Part shown: piece after piece, positions 8,410 to 16,612 of the stretch | Position numbering within the stretch: the first letter of the stretch is position 1 | Layout: every line of letters begins with the position of its first letter | DNA from: JAVBQL01 sp031549085 | Lineage (GTDB): Bacteria; Spirochaetota; GWE2-31-10; MWDO01 | NCBI GenBank assembly: GCA_031549085.1 | Contig: JAVBQL010000001.1 | Coordinates: forward strand, 1-64,000 | Direction: 5' to 3' | DNA: 64,000 nucleotides | The notes under the pieces: generated by a model | What the model was told of the DNA's origin: nothing | Seen by the model: only the letters and a program-made list of their open reading frames with translations | The model's database searches: none | Translations under genes and position numbers: made by a program

Positions 8410-8967
8410 TCATTTGGGCATTAACAATATAAACACTATTATTATAAGAATAGAGGCAGGGATAGCTATTACCCAGTTATACCACTTTAGTGGATAACCA
8501 CCACGAACAATATCAGAAATAAGCAGAGGAATAGGCAAAAAAGCATTAATTAAAAAAAACAATGAATTAAATAGCATTATTATAGAAATTAACATTATAA
8601 ATAATGAAATTTTATTTTTAGAAATTAAGTCTAAAAAATCTCTATACAGCTCTAAAATTCCAACAGAAAACAAAAATAAAAGCATATTTATTATAAAAAA
8701 TAGTATAAATAAAACTAATTTTTTCCATCTTGAAGAAAATTCAAAAAAGTTAGTTTTAATTATTTTTAAGTAGAAAAGCATTCCAAAGAAACATATGACT
8801 GATACTGGCAAGCACATCGTTATAAAGCCTATAGGATTATCTATAAAATCAGACTTACAAATAAATGATAAAAATGGAAGCAGAATAACTGCAATAAGTG
8901 GCAAAAAAAGTATAATAACTAATATTGATAGTATAAGTTTTACTGTCTCTTCTACTTCTATATCCAT
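8410..8967 (-). CDS. Multi-spanning membrane protein, paralogue A1 of a four-gene array
   Basis: This 185-residue protein has about five membrane segments. It begins MDIEVEETVKLILSIL and carries the shared motifs FYLKIIKTNFFEFSS (after the second membrane segment), NAFLPIPLLI and PLKWYNW. It is closest to the fourth copy (10597-11169). It lacks part of the segment before the fourth helix that the other copies have (the IIRDIVTPCY-like stretch). No Shine-Dalgarno site precedes the ATG, unlike nearly all neighbours. The family is unknown to me. The array lies inside the phage tail module between connector and sheath genes, so the proteins may act at the host membrane (exclusion, lysis control, or conversion). 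All of these are inference. Confidence 0.7.
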   Translation of the reverse strand: MDIEVEETVKLILSILVIILFLPLIAVILLPFLSFICKSDFIDNPIGFITMCLPVSVICFFGMLFYLKIIKTNFFEFSSRWKKLVLFILFFIINMLLFLFSVGILELYRDFLDLISKNKISLFIMLISIIMLFNSLFFLINAFLPIPLLISDIVRGGYPLKWYNWVIAIPASILIIIVFILLMPK

Positions 8968-9070
8968 AATAAGTGGTTATATATTATATTATTTGAAAAT
9001 GCAAATTGTTATTTTAATCAAATTTGCTTCGTAGCCCAATTCATACTTTGCTTTCTATCTATTAACCTAG

Positions 9071-9694
9071 CTAAAGCAAGCCTTGTTGCCATTTATGACC
9101 TAACGATACCAGCATTGCTTGCAGTATTATTAGTATTATGGTAGCAGCAACTATTGATATTATCCAGTTATACCATTCTAGTGGCTCATTTTTACGAATT
9201 AGATTATCAATAAACAAAGGAATAGGTAAAAAAGCATTAATTAAAAAAAACAATAAATAACATGGCGTAACTATATCTCGTATTATAGGAACAAATGTTT
9301 TAAATGGCGAAATATTATTTTCAAAAATTGATTCTAGCATGCTACTATATAGCTCTAACATTCCAAAAGATGACAAACATAAAATTATATTTACAATAAA
9401 AAACAGTATATATAAAACTATTTTTACTCCTATTGAGGAAAATTCAAAAACATTAGTTTTAATTATTTTTAAGTAGAAAAGCATTCCAAGGAAACAGAAT
9501 GCTGATATTAAAAAGGATACAAATATAAAACCTACAAGCTCATCCAAAGGATCTGTAAAAATATATTTTCCTATAAATGGTAAAAATGGAATCGAAATTA
9601 TTGCAACAACAAAACTTATTACAAAGGGTAAAAATATCATAATAATAAGTATTGATAATATAAGTTTTACCTTCTTTTCTATATCAGTCTCCAT
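9071..9694 (-). CDS. Multi-spanning membrane protein, paralogue B1
   Basis: This 207-residue protein has about five hydrophobic segments and starts METDIEKKVKLILSIL. It is nearly identical to the next copy (9846-10451), including IIRDIVTPCYLLFFLINAFLPIPLF and the EPLEWYNWIIS block. Its C-terminus runs eight residues further than the other copies (HKWQQGLL). In those copies a stop follows the equivalent HK, and the same downstream DNA is still recognisable as untranslated sequence. No ribosome site is visible upstream (the start follows ATACTACTCGTC). Function unknown. Confidence 0.7.
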   Translation of the reverse strand: METDIEKKVKLILSILIIMIFLPFVISFVVAIISIPFLPFIGKYIFTDPLDELVGFIFVSFLISAFCFLGMLFYLKIIKTNVFEFSSIGVKIVLYILFFIVNIILCLSSFGMLELYSSMLESIFENNISPFKTFVPIIRDIVTPCYLLFFLINAFLPIPLFIDNLIRKNEPLEWYNWIISIVAATIILIILQAMLVSLGHKWQQGLL

Positions 9695-9845
9695 GACGAG
9701 TAGTATATATTATATTATATAAAAACTCAAATTGTTATTTTAATAACAATTTGTATCGTAGCTAATTCATACTTTGGCTTTCTATCTATTAAAATCACTC
9801 TCTTTAGCTAATATCTATTAACCTAGCCAAAGCCAAGCCTTATTG

Positions 9846-10451
9846 TCATTTATGGCTTAATGATATCAACAGTGCTAGCAGTATTATTAGTATTATAGTG
9901 GCAGCAACTATTGATATTATCCAGTTATACCACTCCAGTGGCTCATTTTTACGAATTAGATTATCAATAAACAAAGGAATAGGTAAAAAAGCATTAATTA
10001 AAAAAAACAATAAATAACATGGCGTAACTATATCTCGTATTATAGGAACAAATGTTTTAAATGGCGAAGTCTTATTTTCAAAAATTGAATCTAGCAAACT
10101 ATTATACAGCTCTAATATTCCAAAAGATGACAAACATAAAATTATATTTACAACAAAAAACAGTATATATAAAACTATTTTTACTCCCATTGAAGAAAAT
10201 TCAAAAAAATTAGTTTTAATTATTTTTAAATAGAAAAGCATTCCAAAGAAACAGAGTGCTGATATTGAAAAAGGCATAAATATAAATGTTGTAAGATCAT
10301 CAAAAGAATCTGTAAAAATATATTTTCCAATAAATGGTAAAAATGGAATCGAAATTATTGTAACAACAAAACTTATTACAAAGGGTAAAAATATCATAAT
10401 AGTAAGTATTGATAATATAAGTTTTACCTTCTTTTCTATATCAGTCTCCAT
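9846..10451 (-). CDS. Multi-spanning membrane protein, paralogue B2
   Basis: This 201-residue protein is the closest relative of 9071-9694. Their last two thirds are nearly the same, while a block around residues 48-65 (DSFDDLTTFIFMPFSISAL here, DPLDELVGFIFVSFLISAF there) has diverged. That suggests either selection on a loop or conversion of the flanks. The upstream region repeats the GACGAGTAGTATATATTA sequence found before B1, again without a Shine-Dalgarno site. About five membrane segments, no catalytic motif, function unknown. Confidence 0.7.
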   Translation of the reverse strand: METDIEKKVKLILSILTIMIFLPFVISFVVTIISIPFLPFIGKYIFTDSFDDLTTFIFMPFSISALCFFGMLFYLKIIKTNFFEFSSMGVKIVLYILFFVVNIILCLSSFGILELYNSLLDSIFENKTSPFKTFVPIIRDIVTPCYLLFFLINAFLPIPLFIDNLIRKNEPLEWYNWIISIVAATIILIILLALLISLSHK

Positions 10452-10596
10452 GACGAGTAGTATATATTATATAAAAACTCAAATTGTTATTTTAATAACA
10501 ATTTGCATCGTAGCTAATTCATACTTTGGCTTTCTATCTATATAAATCGCTCTCTTTAGCTAATATCTGTTAACTTAACTAAAGCAAGTCTTGTTG

Positions 10597-11169
10597 TCAT
10601 TTAGGACTTAATAATATGAACACTATTATTATTATAAGAATAGAGGCAGGTATAGCTATTATCCAGTTATACCACTTTAGTGGATAACCACCACGAACAA
10701 CATCAGAAATAAGCAGAGGAATAGGCAAAAAAGCATTAACAAAGAAAAAACCTACATAGCATGGTGTAACTATCTTTTTTATTATAGAAACCAACATTTT
10801 AAACGATGAAATTTTATCTTTAGAAATAGAATCAAAAAAATCAATATACATTTCCATAATTCCAAAAGAGAACAAACACAAAACCATATTTGCTATAAAA
10901 AATAGTATAGATAAAATTAATTTTCTTCTTCTTGATGAAAATTCAAAAAAGTTAGTTTTAATTATTTTTAAATAAAAAAACAATCCAGAGAAAGATATTA
11001 GTGATGTTAAAAAACATAAAATTATAAAGTCTATAAGTTCATCTATAAAAATAGACTTACAAACAAACGATAAAAATGGAAGCAGAATAACTGCAATAAG
11101 TGGCAAAAAAAATATAATAACAAATATTGATAATATAAGCTTTACAACCTCTTCTACTTCTATATCCAT
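10597..11169 (-). CDS. Multi-spanning membrane protein, paralogue A2
   Basis: This 190-residue protein begins MDIEVEEVVKLILSIF and is the near twin of paralogue A1 at both ends (the LPLIAVILLPFLSF start and the RGGYPLKWYNW end). It keeps the full central region, including SIIKKIVTPCY, that A1 has lost. The four genes therefore run A2-B2-B1-A1 in transcription order. No ribosome site is evident before the start. It follows an unknown 446-residue phage gene by 75 bases. Function unknown. Confidence 0.7.
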   Translation of the reverse strand: MDIEVEEVVKLILSIFVIIFFLPLIAVILLPFLSFVCKSIFIDELIDFIILCFLTSLISFSGLFFYLKIIKTNFFEFSSRRRKLILSILFFIANMVLCLFSFGIMEMYIDFFDSISKDKISSFKMLVSIIKKIVTPCYVGFFFVNAFLPIPLLISDVVRGGYPLKWYNWIIAIPASILIIIIVFILLSPK

Positions 11170-11244
11170 AGAAAGAGTTATATATCATATCATTTAGAAA
11201 CGCAAGTCGTTTTTTATAACAATATATGTATACAGACTATTATG

Positions 11245-12585
11245 TTAATCAAAATTTACTTTATATTCTGCTTCATAGTTTAGCTTTCTATTTACTAAAT
11301 CATTATCTATAACTCTTTGGTTTTGAAGAGGCAAAGCAACCCTAACAATATCTTTTATTATTTGCAACAAACTTTTGTCTTTTGGAGCTATATCAAAATC
11401 AAGTCTTAAAAAATTAGATAACCACACTCCAATATCCGTTATCTGTGTAATTGGTACAATAGGTTTATCAAGTACACGTATATTATCGACATTTAAGCCT
11501 ACTATTTTACCTAGCATTATTATTTTATTACTAAGGGAGAGGAAAGAACCAATAATATTTGGGAAAACTTTATAAAAATGTTTCTCCCAATAGATAAAGT
11601 CCACATCAATACCTTGAGGAGTAGTATCACCAGGTTTTATAACACCTTCAAATTGCCCATGGATACCCCCCTGTTCATTGCCAAGAAAAAGGACATTTCT
11701 GTTAGAACTGTTCTTCAGAATACCATCAAAACCACTAAAATATTCAGAATTCATCCCTCTAGACAAAGCTAGTTTTGTAAGCATTGGTTTATATTTACCA
11801 CTAGCATAGCCAATTTTCCCTATATATAGTTTATATTCTTGAGATATTAGCCTCTCTACTTTGTCAATATTTTTAGACAGATTAAATATATGTACATATT
11901 CGACATTATTTATTCCCTCATCACAGAATGCTTTAAAAATTTCGCATGTTTCTATTCTATTGTTATATTCTCTAGTATCGTTATATTTATCTTTCCAATA
12001 GTTATAATTAGTTCTTAAAAACTTTTTTACCTCTTCTGTTTTAGAACTACTTTTTAATTGTTTAACAACAAAATCAATTTTGTATTCCATCACAACCGAC
12101 TCAAGAGGTATATTAAATTTTGCACCCTTCTCTAACTTCTCCAAACTAATATCACCTATTTTTTCAGATATTAGTGAGTCATATAGTTCTACCATTTTAA
12201 TTTTGGTATCATCATTTATATTTTTCCATTTAGACTCATCATGAAATATTGTATAGTAGTTAACTTTATTTCTAATAATTTTTATATTAAATTTATCAAT
12301 TTTAATTTCCAAGTCCTCAAAAAATATACTATTACCTATTTTTACCTCAATATTATTCCCACAACTTGTTACATTCACATAAAACATATGTTCAAGATTT
12401 TTAAGACGACCTGTATACTTATGTAAGATTGCATTAAGATAAATTTTCTTAAACTGATTCTCAATTTTTGTCTTAATAGTAAACTCATTAATAGTCATGC
12501 CTTTTCTTTTATTCTCATTAATCTCTTCTTCAATTTCACCTTTAAATTTATAAACTTTCTCTTTTACTTCTCTATTAATATCCAT
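11245..12585 (-). CDS. Unknown 446-residue phage-region protein
   Basis: I choose the ATG at 12585 because GGGAG lies seven bases upstream of it. A TTG at 12597 would overlap that site. The protein has no signal or membrane segment. The N-terminal half is charged and helical. The C-terminal half contains LFLGNEQGGIHGQFEGVI, PQGIDVDFIYWEKHFYK and a hydrophobic segment near IIGSFLSLSNKIIMLGKI. It stands between the gp37-like gene and the membrane-protein array, a place where Mu has no gene. It might be a connector, a host-interaction protein or a substitute for the missing portal, but I recognise no family. Confidence 0.55.
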   Translation of the reverse strand: MDINREVKEKVYKFKGEIEEEINENKRKGMTINEFTIKTKIENQFKKIYLNAILHKYTGRLKNLEHMFYVNVTSCGNNIEVKIGNSIFFEDLEIKIDKFNIKIIRNKVNYYTIFHDESKWKNINDDTKIKMVELYDSLISEKIGDISLEKLEKGAKFNIPLESVVMEYKIDFVVKQLKSSSKTEEVKKFLRTNYNYWKDKYNDTREYNNRIETCEIFKAFCDEGINNVEYVHIFNLSKNIDKVERLISQEYKLYIGKIGYASGKYKPMLTKLALSRGMNSEYFSGFDGILKNSSNRNVLFLGNEQGGIHGQFEGVIKPGDTTPQGIDVDFIYWEKHFYKVFPNIIGSFLSLSNKIIMLGKIVGLNVDNIRVLDKPIVPITQITDIGVWLSNFLRLDFDIAPKDKSLLQIIKDIVRVALPLQNQRVIDNDLVNRKLNYEAEYKVNFD

Positions 12586-12606
12586 AAACACTCCCAATAT
12601 ACAAAA

Positions 12607-13095
12607 TTACTTAATAGTAACACTAACCTTATTTAATTCCACACTCTCAATTTGTTCATAGACACCATAAAAAAAGTCAACAGAAAGTGAAGCAACATAT
12701 GTATCTCTAATAAGAGAAGCACTATCTGAATACTGAATACTCTCAATATTTGTGATAACTAATTGATTATTAAGTCCCATTTTACGTTCTATTTTTTTTA
12801 TAAACCCATAGACCCAATTATCAATGTTGGTTGGATTTTCAGAGGCTATCTCAATTTTAATAGATTGTTTCATTTCTGCTCTTTTTTTATGCAGTACATT
12901 ATTTTCATCAATCACATCGTGGAACATTGGAACATTAGTATTAACATAAGCGCTAGCAGAGCCAGTCAATATAGATACCCACTCTGCCCATGTGTAGTGG
13001 CTCTCATCTTTCTTTTCTAAAAATATTTTTGTTTCATCTAATCCAGTTACATCAACAATAATATTTTTCAAATAGTTCTTAATAGCTGTTATCAT
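12607..13095 (-). CDS. Mu gp37-like (DUF1834-type) tail terminator or connector
   Basis: I choose the ATG at 13095, eight bases downstream of AAGGAG; a GTG at 13104 would sit on the site itself. The 162-residue product begins MITAIKNYLKNIIVDVTGL and carries WAEWVSILTGSA and a final strand-rich half (YVASLSVDFFYGVYEQIE). Mu-type phages encode gp37, a probable tail terminator or head-tail joining protein, directly after gp36, and the alpha/beta layout and length agree. It is separated from the next gene by 21 bases. The call is mainly by position. Confidence 0.6.
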   Translation of the reverse strand: MITAIKNYLKNIIVDVTGLDETKIFLEKKDESHYTWAEWVSILTGSASAYVNTNVPMFHDVIDENNVLHKKRAEMKQSIKIEIASENPTNIDNWVYGFIKKIERKMGLNNQLVITNIESIQYSDSASLIRDTYVASLSVDFFYGVYEQIESVELNKVSVTIK

Positions 13096-13143
13096 TATAT
13101 TCACTCCTTAAATAGTAATAAAAATTAAAATGGGAACTCCTTG

Positions 13144-13608
13144 CTACTTGCTCTTTAAAAAACCTCGCCAAAAATTGCCATCAAAGGCAGCATCTGGAGA
13201 AACAAATGTGGTTTTATTGCCAATAGTACCATTTATATTCTCTCCCTCCTCTACACCAATATCATTTTTAGAATCCCTCACATCCTCCAAAAATTTTATC
13301 GCATGTGTATATCTTTTTAGCCATATCCCCTCAGGTTTATCTTCATTAATTCCGCGTCTGCATATAATTTTATAGATAGCTATATCAATACACACATTAA
13401 CTATAGTATCAGGAGTTGGATTAAGTGGTACTCTATATCTGCTGGAGAGATAGCCATTAATCTCTGCACTTGCTTGCTTTATGGCACTCTCTTTTCTCTC
13501 AACCATCAATGCCTCTCTTCTATCTGTTGGGTCATCCCTCTCAACTAGAAAAGAGTCTAAAAAATCTCTATTTATCGCTCTATACAGATCATCTGTTTTA
13601 CAATACAT
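13144..13608 (-). CDS. Mu gp36-like (DUF1320) head-tail connector
   Basis: This 154-residue protein begins MYCKTDDLYRAINRDFL and has the typical DUF1320 layout. An N-terminal helix is followed by a helix ending in a conserved YLSSRYRVPL block (about residues 52-62). Next comes NVCIDIAIYKIICRRG and a long helix with YTHAIKFLEDVRD. These are the features I associate with Mu-family gp36 connectors, which join the capsid vertex to the tail. The start has AAGG upstream. The last 40 residues (GENINGTIGNKTTFVS and FWRGFL) resemble the flexible tail of this family. It lies downstream of the capsid genes as in Mu. Confidence 0.75.
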   Translation of the reverse strand: MYCKTDDLYRAINRDFLDSFLVERDDPTDRREALMVERKESAIKQASAEINGYLSSRYRVPLNPTPDTIVNVCIDIAIYKIICRRGINEDKPEGIWLKRYTHAIKFLEDVRDSKNDIGVEEGENINGTIGNKTTFVSPDAAFDGNFWRGFLKSK

Positions 13609-14069
13609 ATAATATCCTTTTCTTTAGTAAATATTTTTTATTTTTCTTGCAACTTTTTAAAATGGCGGGTTGAAGACAAGCTAGAAAAAAGCTACGCCTT
13701 TTTTAATAAGAAATTAAAAACTTTATGGGAGCTCTTAAGCTTGTCCAACCCTATTTTGAAGTATATTAAAAATGAGACCGTTAGGTATTGTGATAATAAA
13801 TAAAAAACTTATTCAAATTAAATTAGAAGTATATTTTTCTCTACTATTATTACCCTTATCAACAACACCCACACTCAAAAAAAAATCTATCAAATAACAA
13901 AATCTTCCATAATCCCCACTATTTTCATTAAACACCCCGTAGGGGGGATAAAACCAAGGCTATCAAAAAATAATTCATATTTATTAGGAGGGTTATGAGT
14001 ATCAAGTAAGAGTATAAGCCTTAAGTTTTATCCCTATTCTATATAAAAGAGCCTTTAAGAAGAGTCACC
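13609..14069. other. 461-bp noncoding stretch with several hairpins
   Basis: No open frame of useful length is present. It holds a terminator-like inverted repeat near 13686-13705 (seven pairs, AAAAAAG/CTTTTTT on the minus strand), a tight GC hairpin at 13935-13945 and a long-range stem at 13945-14034, described separately. It separates the cysteine peptidase gene from the gp36-like gene, an unusually long gap for a phage structural operon. Confidence 0.55.
13935..14034. ncRNA. Candidate structured RNA element
   Basis: A CCCC-GTA-GGGG mini-hairpin (13935-13945) abuts a 10-bp stem, GGGATAAAAC (13945-13954) with GTTTTATCCC (14025-14034). The stem is extended inward by AAGGC (13956-13960) with GCCTT (14018-14022). 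The loop of about 57 bases contains, on the plus strand, AGGAGGG followed two bases later by ATG AGT ATC AAG TAA, a ribosome site with a four-codon frame. Strand and function are unknown; it could be a regulatory leader, a packaging-related site or a relic of an insertion. Confidence 0.4.
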
Positions 14070-14525
14070 TTAATTTACTAATTCAAATACCCTTATGGAT
14101 ATGATTCTCTCTTTATTGACACTTTTTATTTTTCCATCATAAACATCAAAATATTCTACTTTGTCGTTTTTAAACTCTAAAATATTACAAAAATGAGAGT
14201 AAGTAGTACAATCAATCTCTACCACATAGTAGGCATTTTTAAATTTCTCTCTATCGATTTTGTCAAAAGTGTTTTTTGAATATTTTGCATGACGAAGTTT
14301 GAAAAGGTTATATACAGAATTCCATAAAACAAGATTGCCATTGGTAATACCCATATCCCCTACCAAAAGAGATAATACAACCTCTGGTGTTATTGATAAA
14401 TTAGTATCCAATACAATATTTGCTATACTTGTTACTAGACATCCAATTTCACCAATAGTTTTTTTGTAATATGGAAACTCAACATTTTTCCATTTTGGGT
14501 CCGTTTGTGTAAAATAGTTTTTCAT
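14070..14525 (-). CDS. C39-like cysteine peptidase, candidate endolysin
   Basis: This 151-residue protein starts at the ATG at 14525, which has GGAG about ten bases upstream; an earlier ATG at 14546 lacks a site. FTQTDPKWKN opens the chain, as in C39_2 papain-like domains. The candidate triad is Cys29 in GEIGCLVTSIAN, His111 in YSHFCNILEF and Asp127 in YFDVYDG. Such domains cleave peptides and occur among phage and prophage wall hydrolases. No other endolysin is visible although spanin-like and holin-like genes are present, so I infer that this is the muralytic enzyme. It is unusual that it stands between capsid and connector genes, away from the lysis cassette. No signal peptide. Confidence 0.7.
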   Translation of the reverse strand: MKNYFTQTDPKWKNVEFPYYKKTIGEIGCLVTSIANIVLDTNLSITPEVVLSLLVGDMGITNGNLVLWNSVYNLFKLRHAKYSKNTFDKIDREKFKNAYYVVEIDCTTYSHFCNILEFKNDKVEYFDVYDGKIKSVNKERIISIRVFELVN

Positions 14526-14684
14526 CTTTTTATTTCTCCATATCATCTCTCAACCTACATTTAATAAATTAAAAAAATAGACAATTTAAGTTCTAGTTTT
14601 TTTTAGACCTTAAAAAACAAATATTACCTTTTTCATTTTAAACCTCTTTTGTTTATACAATTTTATTCATTAACTTTTTTAATA

Positions 14685-14706
14685 ACCCCCCTTAAGTAAA
14701 GGGGGA
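14685..14706 (-). terminator. GC-rich hairpin just past the major capsid gene
   Basis: On the minus strand five to six G/C pairs (CCCCC at 14705-14701 with GGGGG at 14691-14686, the stem extendable by CTT/AAG-type pairs) lie 20 bases beyond the capsid stop. They are followed by TTATT and then A-rich sequence. It probably ends or stabilises the abundant capsid transcript. The U run is weak, so termination may be partial. Confidence 0.5.
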
Positions 14707-14725
14707 TTTGGCTTTAAATAAACTA

Positions 14726-15667
14726 TTAATTCACAGCGTTCTTTATAAGATAGCCAGAGGTAGAATCTATTATCACTGGTACTAAAGCATCTTTATACTT
14801 CAATATATCAGAGCTTGATCTCTCCTCCCTGTAAGATTTTATAATAGGGTATCCATCTTGTCTAACAGTTGCACCAAAAGAGGCATCCTCCAAACTTGTG
14901 ATGTTCTCTGGCACATATGCTATAACAATATCATTACCCCACACATTAGTAACAATCCCTTCAGAGCTTTTGTATTTAGCAGCTCCAATAACAAGATTTT
15001 TTAGATCAAAAAGCTCTCTCATCTTCTCTTCAGTGATAAGTCTTCTCTCACTAGTAGATAGAAGCTCTATAATCGCTGGGTGATTCTTCAATTTTGTATA
15101 GACATTTATAGACATCAAACATGTTAATTCAGTAGTTGAAACATTCGCCTCACTTGCTATTTTCAATTTAGCTTCCTCTATAATAGCTATAGGATCTGAA
15201 GAGCTATAATCACTGAATTGATCTGTGCCTGACAATGTAATAGAGTGTCCAGTAGCATAATTTAAAACTGATGTAGCAAGATCTGCTTGCAACAATTCAA
15301 TCTCAAGTGCCAATCTATTTTGAAGATATCTCAACTTAGACTGTTCACTTAACAATTTTGACTTAACAGGCTCAAGAGCATTTAACCACTCCCTATCATC
15401 AACTGGTCTCTCATACTCTCTCTCCTCTATTAAGAATGGAACAAATTCATCAGGATTATCCTCCACTCTAAGAGCAGTTGCTCCAAGTGCACGACGAGAA
15501 TCCTCTACTATATATTTCTCTTTAAACTTTGCAATCTGTCCAACATTAAGAGGATGTTTGGCTATTGGAAAAAGATTGAATCCTGCATATGATTGAAATC
15601 TGTTATCATAAGCAATCTTTTGTAATATTGGTTTGTTACTTCCTTGTAGTTTTTCTAAATAACTCAT
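14726..15667 (-). CDS. Major capsid protein
   Basis: This 313-residue protein lies after the protease/scaffold and decoration genes, with AAGGAG before the start, as expected for the capsid subunit. It begins MSYLEKLQGSNKPILQKIAY and has the helix-rich spine (LRYLQNRLALEIELLQADLA) of HK97-fold proteins. Later it carries the peripheral-domain pattern AKLKIASEANVSTTELTCLM then VYTKLKNHPAII, and near the end DASFGATVRQDG. It assembles the icosahedral head. The fold family is inferred from these patterns and from gene order. Length is normal for this group. Confidence 0.8.
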   Translation of the reverse strand: MSYLEKLQGSNKPILQKIAYDNRFQSYAGFNLFPIAKHPLNVGQIAKFKEKYIVEDSRRALGATALRVEDNPDEFVPFLIEEREYERPVDDREWLNALEPVKSKLLSEQSKLRYLQNRLALEIELLQADLATSVLNYATGHSITLSGTDQFSDYSSSDPIAIIEEAKLKIASEANVSTTELTCLMSINVYTKLKNHPAIIELLSTSERRLITEEKMRELFDLKNLVIGAAKYKSSEGIVTNVWGNDIVIAYVPENITSLEDASFGATVRQDGYPIIKSYREERSSSDILKYKDALVPVIIDSTSGYLIKNAVN

Positions 15668-15707
15668 TTTTTCTCCTTATTATGAGCTTGCAAATAACAA
15701 GCTCAGC

Positions 15708-16022
15708 TTATCTCAATACAACTTCAGCAATATTGCCATTTACATTTTTAACAATAAATATCCCGTTGGTATTATCAATTGTTAGATAACCATCAGCGGC
15801 AGCAATAGCTTTATCGCCTCTTTGAACGCTGACGCCATCTTTAACCTCTACTTCTGCAATACCAACAACGATGACATCCATTATCTCATCTTTGTATGCG
15901 CCAAATCTTGTAACGCCATACTGCTTGCCAATACCTGTAGTTCCATCAATTCCAACAAATCTTTTAGAAGGGATTGTTGAAGAATTACATACTACTGAAT
16001 CAACAAAAATATCTTTGTACAT
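15708..16022 (-). CDS. Small capsid decoration or DUF2190-like protein
   Basis: This 104-residue beta-rich protein contains RFVGIDGTTGIGKQYGVTR and RGDKAIAAADGYLTID, resembling DUF2190-type capsid cement proteins with repeated hydrophobic strands and a Gly/Asp-rich turn. It lies two bases before the protease stop in the reading direction, immediately upstream of the capsid gene, as decoration proteins usually do. AAGGAG lies before the ATG. It probably stabilises the expanded head. The family is likely but not certain. Confidence 0.7.
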   Translation of the reverse strand: MYKDIFVDSVVCNSSTIPSKRFVGIDGTTGIGKQYGVTRFGAYKDEIMDVIVVGIAEVEVKDGVSVQRGDKAIAAADGYLTIDNTNGIFIVKNVNGNIAEVVLR

Positions 16023-16024
16023 AA

Positions 16025-16612
16025 TTAACTCCTTATTGTTTCTATATATTTATTATATGCCTCTTCAAACGAAATATTGTTCGCTTCAAAGTACTTTAAC
16101 ACTGCATTATACATACTAGCCTCATCAAAAAACATAGAATCTCTTGATGGTTTCTCTGCTCCATTAGATTTTGAATATTTTTGAATACTATTTATGCCAT
16201 TAAATGTTCCATCTGGGACTAGAAGAAGTTGCTCTTTGTAAAATTGTAAAGTGCTTCTCCCCTCTCCAAGCCTTATAAGATCATCTTTATAAAGTTTTTT
16301 CATAAAACTTATAATTTCATCTCTCTTTTTGACATCAACCTTTCCCCTCATTATTAGACCATCACAGAACTTAGCAAGCTCTCTCTCTTTTTTCTCATCT
16401 TCTTCTTCATCTTCATAATCATCTTCTTCATTAGTGCCATCTTGTTCTTCAATCTCTTTTTTGTATTCTCTCAAAGCTTCAAGTTCCAGTCTCTCTTCAT
16501 CTTCATCATCATTTGTTTCATTATAGCTCTCTTCATTTTCCAATTTCGTCTCTTGCATGAGCTTATATTCTCGAAGCTCCTCAAGCTCTCTTCTCTCATT
16601 TTCGTTTAACAT
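16025..16612 (-). CDS. Scaffold protein from an internal in-frame start (Mu Z-like)
   Basis: Within the protease gene, codons for KEERKS read AAA GAG GAG AGA AAA TCT, forming an AGAGGAGAG Shine-Dalgarno site eight bases before an in-frame ATG (16612). The 195-residue product (MLNENERRELEELREY...) is the acidic coiled-coil half plus the C-terminal helical part, the expected capsid scaffold. Mu and lambda make their scaffold from the protease gene in the same nested way. Expression is inferred; the ribosome site is better than that of the full-length start. Confidence 0.7.
   Translation of the reverse strand: MLNENERRELEELREYKLMQETKLENEESYNETNDDEDEERLELEALREYKKEIEEQDGTNEEDDYEDEEEDEKKERELAKFCDGLIMRGKVDVKKRDEIISFMKKLYKDDLIRLGEGRSTLQFYKEQLLLVPDGTFNGINSIQKYSKSNGAEKPSRDSMFFDEASMYNAVLKYFEANNISFEEAYNKYIETIRS

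Larger units (their letters stand above)
8388..11169 (-). repeat. Array of four diverged tandem gene-plus-flank units
   Basis: Four membrane-protein genes and their intergenic DNA repeat with a period of roughly 0.7 kb. Shared flanks include AGCAAGYCTT followed by TTGYCATTT after each stop. Between the middle copies a longer stretch containing TTCATACTTTG and CTTTCTATCTATTA also repeats. The outer pair and the inner pair are each more alike than neighbours are, so more than one duplication or conversion event occurred. Confidence 0.75.

Noticed and set aside
8410..11169. The four membrane proteins as a set of holins
   Set aside because: They are longer, have about five helices and are four-fold duplicated, and a holin-like gene already stands next to the spanins.
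13609..14069. Decayed IS200/IS605-like element suggested by the hairpins
   Set aside because: No transposase fragment in any frame, and no matching subterminal ends could be identified.
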